Shown: positions 7,427 to 10,449 of the stretch, piece by piece | Layout: every line of letters starts with the position of its first letter | How positions within the stretch are numbered: the first letter of the stretch is position 1 | Assembly (NCBI GenBank): GCA_012514125.1 | Contig: JAAZAW010000053.1 | Coordinates: forward strand, 1 to 10,449 | Reading direction: 5' to 3' | Source: Phycisphaerae bacterium | GTDB taxonomy: Bacteria; Planctomycetota; Phycisphaerae; JAAYCJ01 | DNA: 10,449 nucleotides | Program-made: the position numbers and the translations under genes | The notes under the pieces: generated by a model | Seen by the model: the letters and a program-made list of their open reading frames with translations, nothing else | Told to the model about the DNA's origin: nothing | Database searches by the model: none

Positions 7427-7591
7427 TTATTTCCTTACCAGCATATCGCCAACCTGCCCGACAATCAAGAAAGATGGTACGCCGAGACATCCCTGCCGGC
7501 TCTTGTTTGGAAAGGTTGTACCAAGCCCATCGAAGCGACAGGACGCAATCCGAAAAATAGACTCCAGGCAAACGCAGGTCCAACGACCATT
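7427..7591. other. Degenerate repeat-like block in the yggS upstream gap
   Basis: The 413-base gap at 7348-7760 has no convincing gene. This block has nested dyads: TGGTAC (7475-7480) pairs with GTACCA (7518-7523), and just inside it GCCG (7481-7484) pairs with CGGC (7497-7500). One minus-strand frame runs from stop to stop (7591 to 7427) without an ATG near its start. It reads GTTFPNKSRQGCLG and then VPSFLIVGQVGDMLVRK, a style I associate with short interspersed repeats that get mis-annotated as tiny peptides in Planctomycetota/Verrucomicrobiota-type genomes. That association is from memory and unchecked. Alternatives are a decayed gene fragment (VPSFLIVGQV loosely recalls the end of a uroporphyrinogen methyltransferase) or a structured RNA. 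Confidence 0.3.
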
Positions 7592-7633
7592 TTAATTCAA
7601 AAGCGCATTATGGACGCAACATTATCCAATTTA

Positions 7634-7653
7634 TTCAAGGAATTTTCCTTGAA
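7634..7653. promoter_or_regulatory. Perfect 20-base palindrome, candidate operator
   Basis: TTCAAGGAA (7634-7642) and TTCCTTGAA (7645-7653) are exact reverse complements separated by TT. The 2-base spacer makes an RNA hairpin awkward and a site for a dimeric DNA-binding protein more likely. Its centre is about 67 bases before the predicted transcript start of the downstream zinc-ribbon gene, a position used by activators. It is also far upstream of divergent yggS. No regulator gene is in the window, so the binding protein is unknown. Confidence 0.5.
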
Positions 7654-7676
7654 CCTGCCTAAAATGTTGTAATAAT

Positions 7677-7704
7677 TTGGAATATGGCAAAAATTTGCTA
7701 TAAT
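7677..7704 (+). promoter_or_regulatory. Extended -10 promoter for the zinc-ribbon membrane protein gene
   Basis: A perfect TATAAT (7699-7704) is preceded by TGC (7696-7698), the extended -10 form. A weak -35 TTGGAA (7677-7682) lies 16 bases upstream. Transcription should begin near 7711, giving a leader of about 50 bases. The palindrome at 7634-7653 sits just upstream. Confidence 0.6.
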
Positions 7705-7760
7705 TGGAACGCATGGTTGCCTTTGGTATTATTTTGATTTCGATTTGAAAGGATTTGATG

Positions 7761-8240
7761 ATGCTCAGCAAATCTCTCATGTTCCGGCCAAAATTTTCCG
7801 GTATTACAATCGGCGGAAGCGGTGGTCAGCCATTACCTTTGGTTATCCTGACGATCGTTGTTCTGGCGATGGCATTGATAACGGTTATCGACAGTGTCAT
7901 TTCGGACCCGAACGATATCGATCATAATCGGAAAATTCCCTTCAAGTGTACAAATCCCGCATGCAACGCTGTTGAATATTATACCATTGGCGATTTGCAA
8001 AAAATGCAGCAACCCGGATCGATGGGACCGATGATGGGACCGATGGTGCTCGATTGCCCGAAATGTAACCAAAAAACGCTGACACAGGCGGTCGAATGTC
8101 CTGTTGAAACCTGCAAGGAAGTCTTTATTATGAATATGGATCCGATGAAGGGCGTTTTTGACGACAAGTGCCCCAAATGCGGAACAAGCTATTCAAAGGC
8201 TTGGCAAGAAAAGTACCGTGAAGAAAATGGCGACGATTAA
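7761..8240 (+). CDS. Single-pass membrane protein with two tandem zinc-ribbon-like halves
   Basis: I do not recognise this 159-residue protein. A basic N-terminus (KSLMFRPKF) is followed by a Gly-rich turn (GGSGG) and one hydrophobic helix at about 26-47. A hydrophilic domain with eight cysteines follows: C63-x4-C68 with C99-x2-C102, then C113-x4-C118 with C137-x2-C140. Each half repeats a Cx4C...CPKC layout, so it probably binds two zinc ions and may come from an internal duplication. Between the two pairs of the first half is a Met/Gly/Pro-rich stretch (GSMGPMMGPM). Charge would place the N-terminus inside and the cysteines outside, but this is uncertain. The start could be ATG 7758 or 7761; GAAAGGA (7747-7753) favours 7761 with 7 bases of spacing. 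It is a single-gene unit with its own promoter and terminator. Function unknown. Confidence 0.8.
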   Translation: MLSKSLMFRPKFSGITIGGSGGQPLPLVILTIVVLAMALITVIDSVISDPNDIDHNRKIPFKCTNPACNAVEYYTIGDLQKMQQPGSMGPMMGPMVLDCPKCNQKTLTQAVECPVETCKEVFIMNMDPMKGVFDDKCPKCGTSYSKAWQEKYREENGDD

Positions 8241-8267
8241 TACTTGCGATTATTAGTTAGTATTCCC

Positions 8268-8304
8268 AATAAGACAGGATAATCTAATCCTGTCTTATTT
8301 TTTT
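8268..8304 (+). terminator. Strong intrinsic terminator after the zinc-ribbon gene
   Basis: Perfect 13-base arms (8268-8280 and 8287-8299) enclose a 6-base loop AATCTA and run into seven consecutive T (8298-8304). It lies 28 bases after the stop codon and separates this gene from the HesB-family gene. Confidence 0.92.
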
Positions 8305-8375
8305 GGATATAATGACCTGTCGTCGTCGTTTCGGACTCTTAGGAAATTGAATTTTTTTGTTTTGTGAGATCAGGC

Positions 8376-8705
8376 ATGAGTATTGAGTTCACTCCAAAGG
8401 CAGCTCTTGAAGCTCGACGCATTCTTTCGGACCATAAGCCGGACAATGTTTCTTATTTACGAATCGGCATTAAAAGCGGCGGATGCCGCGGTTTTACCTA
8501 TACGATGGACCTGTGCCGTCAACCCGACACCCAGGACAAGATTTTTGAAGATCAGGGAATACGATTGGTGTGCGATCCTAAAAGTTATCTTTACCTTTGC
8601 GGGACAAAGATTGATTTTCAGGACCAGCCTGCCTGTCGGGGTTTTATATTCAAGAACCCGAACGCAAAAAAGGTTTGCCGGTGCGGAGCCAGTTTCAGTG
8701 TTTGA
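8376..8705 (+). CDS. HesB/IscA-family A-type iron-sulfur carrier protein
   Basis: A-type carriers hold and pass on Fe-S clusters to apo-proteins in the cytosol. The 109 residues have normal length and the conserved cysteines: C37 in SGGCRGF, and C101 and C103 in the C-terminal CRCGASFSV after NPNAKK (94-99). It cannot be assigned to IscA, SufA or ErpA from sequence alone, and no isc or suf genes are nearby. Four further cysteines (C47, C66, C75, C87) are unusual for the family. The start MSIEFTPKAALEA fits the family; an in-frame GTG at 8364 would add four residues, and neither start has a good Shine-Dalgarno sequence. A lone -10-like TATAAT (8308-8313) just after the preceding terminator may be its promoter. 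It stands alone: the terminator lies before it and a 251-base gap after it. Confidence 0.93.
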   Translation: MSIEFTPKAALEARRILSDHKPDNVSYLRIGIKSGGCRGFTYTMDLCRQPDTQDKIFEDQGIRLVCDPKSYLYLCGTKIDFQDQPACRGFIFKNPNAKKVCRCGASFSV

Positions 8706-8857
8706 GAAAAAAAGCGATTATCCGGTGAAAAATGTTTTGTTTGACGGAAAAGCTTTGTATAATCGGCTCAAATATCCGGAAAAAGCAAGATTTTTCTGTA
8801 TAGCCGGCAGTGAATAGCGGCATATAATGAAATTGTGTGTTTTTTTTGATATCGGAC

Positions 8858-8886
8858 TTGAAAGATAGTTGGAACAAGATTATTAT
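8858..8886 (+). promoter_or_regulatory. Promoter of the rplM-rpsI operon
   Basis: TTGAAA (8858-8863) and TATTAT (8881-8886) each match 5 of 6 consensus positions with the ideal 17-base spacing. The transcript would start near 8893, giving a leader of about 64 bases before rplM. I see no clear L13-type regulatory hairpin in that leader. The rest of the 8706-8956 gap holds a weak AT-rich hairpin (8777-8798) and a T8 run (8840s) but no gene. Confidence 0.68.
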
Positions 8887-8956
8887 ACTTGTTTACGCTC
8901 ATATTGGTGTTCCAGAGAATTTGTACACTTTTTAAGACAATTGTGAAAAGAAAAAG

Positions 8957-9442
8957 ATGGTAACGACGTTAATTGATAAGACGACCTTAGCTAAACGAGG
9001 TACGGTTGATCAGAAATGGTATATTGTAGACGCGACTGGGTTGGTTTTGGGTCGTTTGGCGTCCGATTTGGCCATGATTCTGATGGGTAAGCACACTGCC
9101 AAATATACGCCTCATGTCGATACAGGTGATTTTGTCATCGTGATCAACGCGGAGAAGATCAAGGTCACGGGCAAGAAACTCGAGCAGGAAGCTTACGATT
9201 ATTATACGTACTATCCAGGCGGCCATAAATATGTCAGCTGGGAAAAGCTCTTTGAAAAGCATCCCGAACGGCTCTTGCAGATTGCGGTTCGACGGATGCT
9301 TCCGAAGAATAAGCTTGCACGCGACATGCTGACAAAGCTGAAGATTTATCGTAACGGCGAACATCCTCATCAGGCCCAGGTTCCGGCCGTATTGGACCTG
9401 AGTCACGGTTTGGCCAAAGCAATGGAAAAAATGTCAAGTTAG
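8957..9442 (+). CDS. rplM: Large ribosomal subunit protein uL13
   Basis: uL13 is an early-assembling 50S protein that binds 23S rRNA. The core starts at WYIVDATGLVLGRLAS (21-36). The family blocks HTAKYTPHVDTGDFV (46-60), INAEKIKVTGKK (63-74), GGHKYVSWEKLFEKHPE (88-104) and AVRRMLPKNKLAR (110-122) follow, then KLKIYRNGEHPHQAQVP. At 161 residues it is longer than the 142 of E. coli, with about 7 extra residues at the start and a short C-terminal tail (SHGLAKAMEKMSS). The ATG is preceded only by an A-rich stretch (GAAAAGAAAAAG), so its ribosome site is weak. rpsI follows after 31 bases: the standard L13-S9 operon. Confidence 0.98.
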   Translation: MVTTLIDKTTLAKRGTVDQKWYIVDATGLVLGRLASDLAMILMGKHTAKYTPHVDTGDFVIVINAEKIKVTGKKLEQEAYDYYTYYPGGHKYVSWEKLFEKHPERLLQIAVRRMLPKNKLARDMLTKLKIYRNGEHPHQAQVPAVLDLSHGLAKAMEKMSS

Positions 9443-9473
9443 TTTTTAATAATATAAAATAACCAGAGGTAAT

Positions 9474-9941
9474 ATGAACGCGGAAAATATCAGCGACACG
9501 ACAATGGATGTTAATCAGGGCGCAGCGGCACCGGCTGTGAAAGCTGAACCCAAAAATGGTTTTTATTGGGGCACGGGCCGTCGTAAAACTTCGATTGCGC
9601 GGGTTCGAATCAAAACAGGTTCAGGCAAGATTATGATCAATGATCGCCAGATGGATAACTTTTTTCATCAGGATCGTGATCGTTCTGCGATTATGTCCGT
9701 GATCACATCTTCTCAATACTCCGGCAAGATCGATGTTTTCGCCGAAGTAGAAGGGGGTGGTTTTACCGGTCAGGCCGGCGCGGTGGTCCTTGGTTTGGCC
9801 AGGGCATTGCGAAAACTTGATCCGAACACCTATCCGGCGTTACGTGATGGAAGTTTCCTGACGCGTGATCCGCGTATGAAAGAACGAAAAAAATACGGCA
9901 AGCGTGGTGCGAGAAGAAGCTTCCAGTTCTCGAAGCGTTAA
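9474..9941 (+). CDS. rpsI: Small ribosomal subunit protein uS9
   Basis: uS9 binds the head of the 30S subunit, and its C-terminal tail reaches the P-site tRNA. The core begins at YWGTGRRKTSIARVRIK (31-47), includes GGGFTGQAGAVVLGLARAL (93-111) and ends with KKYGKRGARRSFQFSKR, whose final SKR is the tRNA-contacting tail. The 155 residues exceed the 130 of E. coli because of about 24 extra N-terminal residues that are acidic and then Ala/Pro-rich and look unstructured. AGAGG (9465-9469) lies 4 bases before the ATG, slightly close. The gene is last in the rplM-rpsI unit, and a terminator follows. Confidence 0.98.
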   Translation: MNAENISDTTMDVNQGAAAPAVKAEPKNGFYWGTGRRKTSIARVRIKTGSGKIMINDRQMDNFFHQDRDRSAIMSVITSSQYSGKIDVFAEVEGGGFTGQAGAVVLGLARALRKLDPNTYPALRDGSFLTRDPRMKERKKYGKRGARRSFQFSKR

Positions 9942-9977
9942 GTTGCGAGCCTTCTCGTTTCTATTCGTTATCAATAC

Positions 9978-10015
9978 CAGGCCCGTTGCTTTTGGCATCG
10001 GGCCTGTTTGATTTT
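9978..10015 (+). terminator. Intrinsic terminator of the rplM-rpsI operon
   Basis: CAGGCCCG (9978-9985) pairs perfectly with CGGGCCTG (9999-10006). Inside, after a T-T mismatch, TGC pairs with GCA around a TTTTG loop. The stem is GC-rich and is followed by TTTGATTTT (10007-10015). It lies 36 bases after the rpsI stop and separates the operon from argC. Confidence 0.87.
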
Positions 10016-10057
10016 AAGAGATTTCACCATTTCCGCTGAGTTTTAAGGAGCAGACAG

Positions 10058-10449
10058 GTGATTAGAGTCGGCATTATCGGGGCGACCAGTTATACCGGTG
10101 AGGAATCGATTAAGATTTTACTTCGGCATCCCCACGTCAAGCTTACGGCGTTGACGTCGCGGTCTGAAAAAGGCGGACCTATCGGCGAAACATTTGCCTC
10201 CCTACGGCAGAGCGTCGATTTGAGTCTGGAACTTTTCGATTTGGAGCATTTCGCTCAAAAGGTCGATGTGGCTTTGTGTTGTCTGCCTCACCACGTGTCG
10301 ATGAGCTTTGTGCCCGATCTGCTTAAAGCGGGGCTTAAGGTCATTGATTTCAGCGCGGATTATCGCATCAAGGATTTGGCGACTTACGAACGATATTACG
10401 ATCATCATACCGATCCGGAGAACGTGGCGAAGGCTGCGTTTGGGTTGCC
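10058..10449 (+). CDS. argC: N-acetyl-gamma-glutamyl-phosphate reductase, cut by the window end
   Basis: ArgC reduces N-acetyl-glutamyl-phosphate with NADPH to the semialdehyde, the third step of arginine synthesis, in the cytosol. The first 130 residues are present. The NADP-binding motif GIIGATSYTG (5-14) is followed by LLRHPHVKLTALTSRSEKGG (21-40), VDVALCCLPHHVS (69-81), VIDFSADYRI (95-104) and the final KAAFGL before the edge. The active-site cysteine (in a PGCY motif near residue 150) lies beyond the window. The start is GTG: AAGGAG (10045-10050) lies 7 bases upstream, and the family N-terminus begins directly there. It follows the rpsI terminator, so it probably has its own promoter or depends on read-through; none is clear in the 42 bases between. 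Other arg genes, if clustered, would lie to the right. Confidence 0.95.
   Translation, partial: MIRVGIIGATSYTGEESIKILLRHPHVKLTALTSRSEKGGPIGETFASLRQSVDLSLELFDLEHFAQKVDVALCCLPHHVSMSFVPDLLKAGLKVIDFSADYRIKDLATYERYYDHHTDPENVAKAAFGL

Noticed and set aside
7421..7672. Plus-strand 83-codon open frame containing ANLP, LPALVWKG and GPTTILI, loosely like the end of a uroporphyrinogen C-methyltransferase
   Set aside because: It starts at a TTG with no ribosome site, overlaps the promoter-proximal palindrome, and the resemblance is patchy with wrong spacing. An equally suggestive peptide appears on the opposite strand, so neither can be trusted.
8741..8763. TTGACG and TATAAT in the gap after the HesB-family gene
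   Set aside because: The two hexamers are only 11 bases apart, too close for one sigma-70 promoter, and no other -35 fits. The TTGAAA/TATTAT pair downstream is a better rplM promoter.
8777..8798. AT-rich hairpin after the HesB-family gene (GAAAAA/TTTTTC)
   Set aside because: The stem is mostly A-T with a wobble and the T run is inside the stem rather than after it, so a terminator is not supported.

Overview
The window is an ordinary-looking stretch of bacterial chromosome. It holds ten complete and recognisable or credible genes, a truncated argC at the right edge and a possible truncated gene at the left edge. Nothing in it is phage, transposon or CRISPR. The organism is not fixed by any single gene. 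Mixed Shine-Dalgarno and SD-less starts, N-terminally extended ribosomal proteins and two unrecognised membrane proteins would suit a Planctomycetota (Phycisphaerae-like) genome. That assignment is a guess from general familiarity, not a demonstration.

Left part (1-4680): a possible divergent partial gene (159 to 1, minus strand) faces purM (purine synthesis), which has a good sigma-70-type promoter. purM converges on a minus-strand NAD-dependent sugar-nucleotide epimerase/dehydratase. That gene is divergent from hemL (glutamate-1-semialdehyde aminomutase, tetrapyrrole synthesis), which starts with TTG. An unrecognised four-helix membrane protein follows hemL.

Middle part (4686-7347): three minus-strand genes read yggS, rsgA, queE. 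They cover PLP homeostasis, 30S subunit maturation and the 7-deazaguanine precursor of queuosine. rsgA and queE overlap by 13 bases, so the three probably form one transcription unit. It ends tail to tail with the membrane protein gene, only 6 bases away.

The 413-base gap at 7348-7760 is the least explained DNA here. It holds a degenerate block with internal dyads that looks like a decayed interspersed repeat, a perfect 20-base palindrome, and an extended -10 promoter. These lead into a single-pass membrane protein with eight cysteines arranged as two tandem zinc-ribbon-like halves, closed by a strong intrinsic terminator.

Right part (8376-10449): a HesB/IscA-type iron-sulfur carrier with extra cysteines, then the classic rplM-rpsI operon with its own promoter and terminator, then argC (arginine synthesis), cut by the window edge.

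Most of the content is housekeeping: nucleotide, heme, arginine and tRNA-modification metabolism plus ribosome parts. The items worth a second look are the two unrecognised membrane proteins, the palindrome and repeat-like block in the 7.4-7.7 kb gap, and a change in GC skew near 4.7 kb. I did not find a convincing new multi-gene system.
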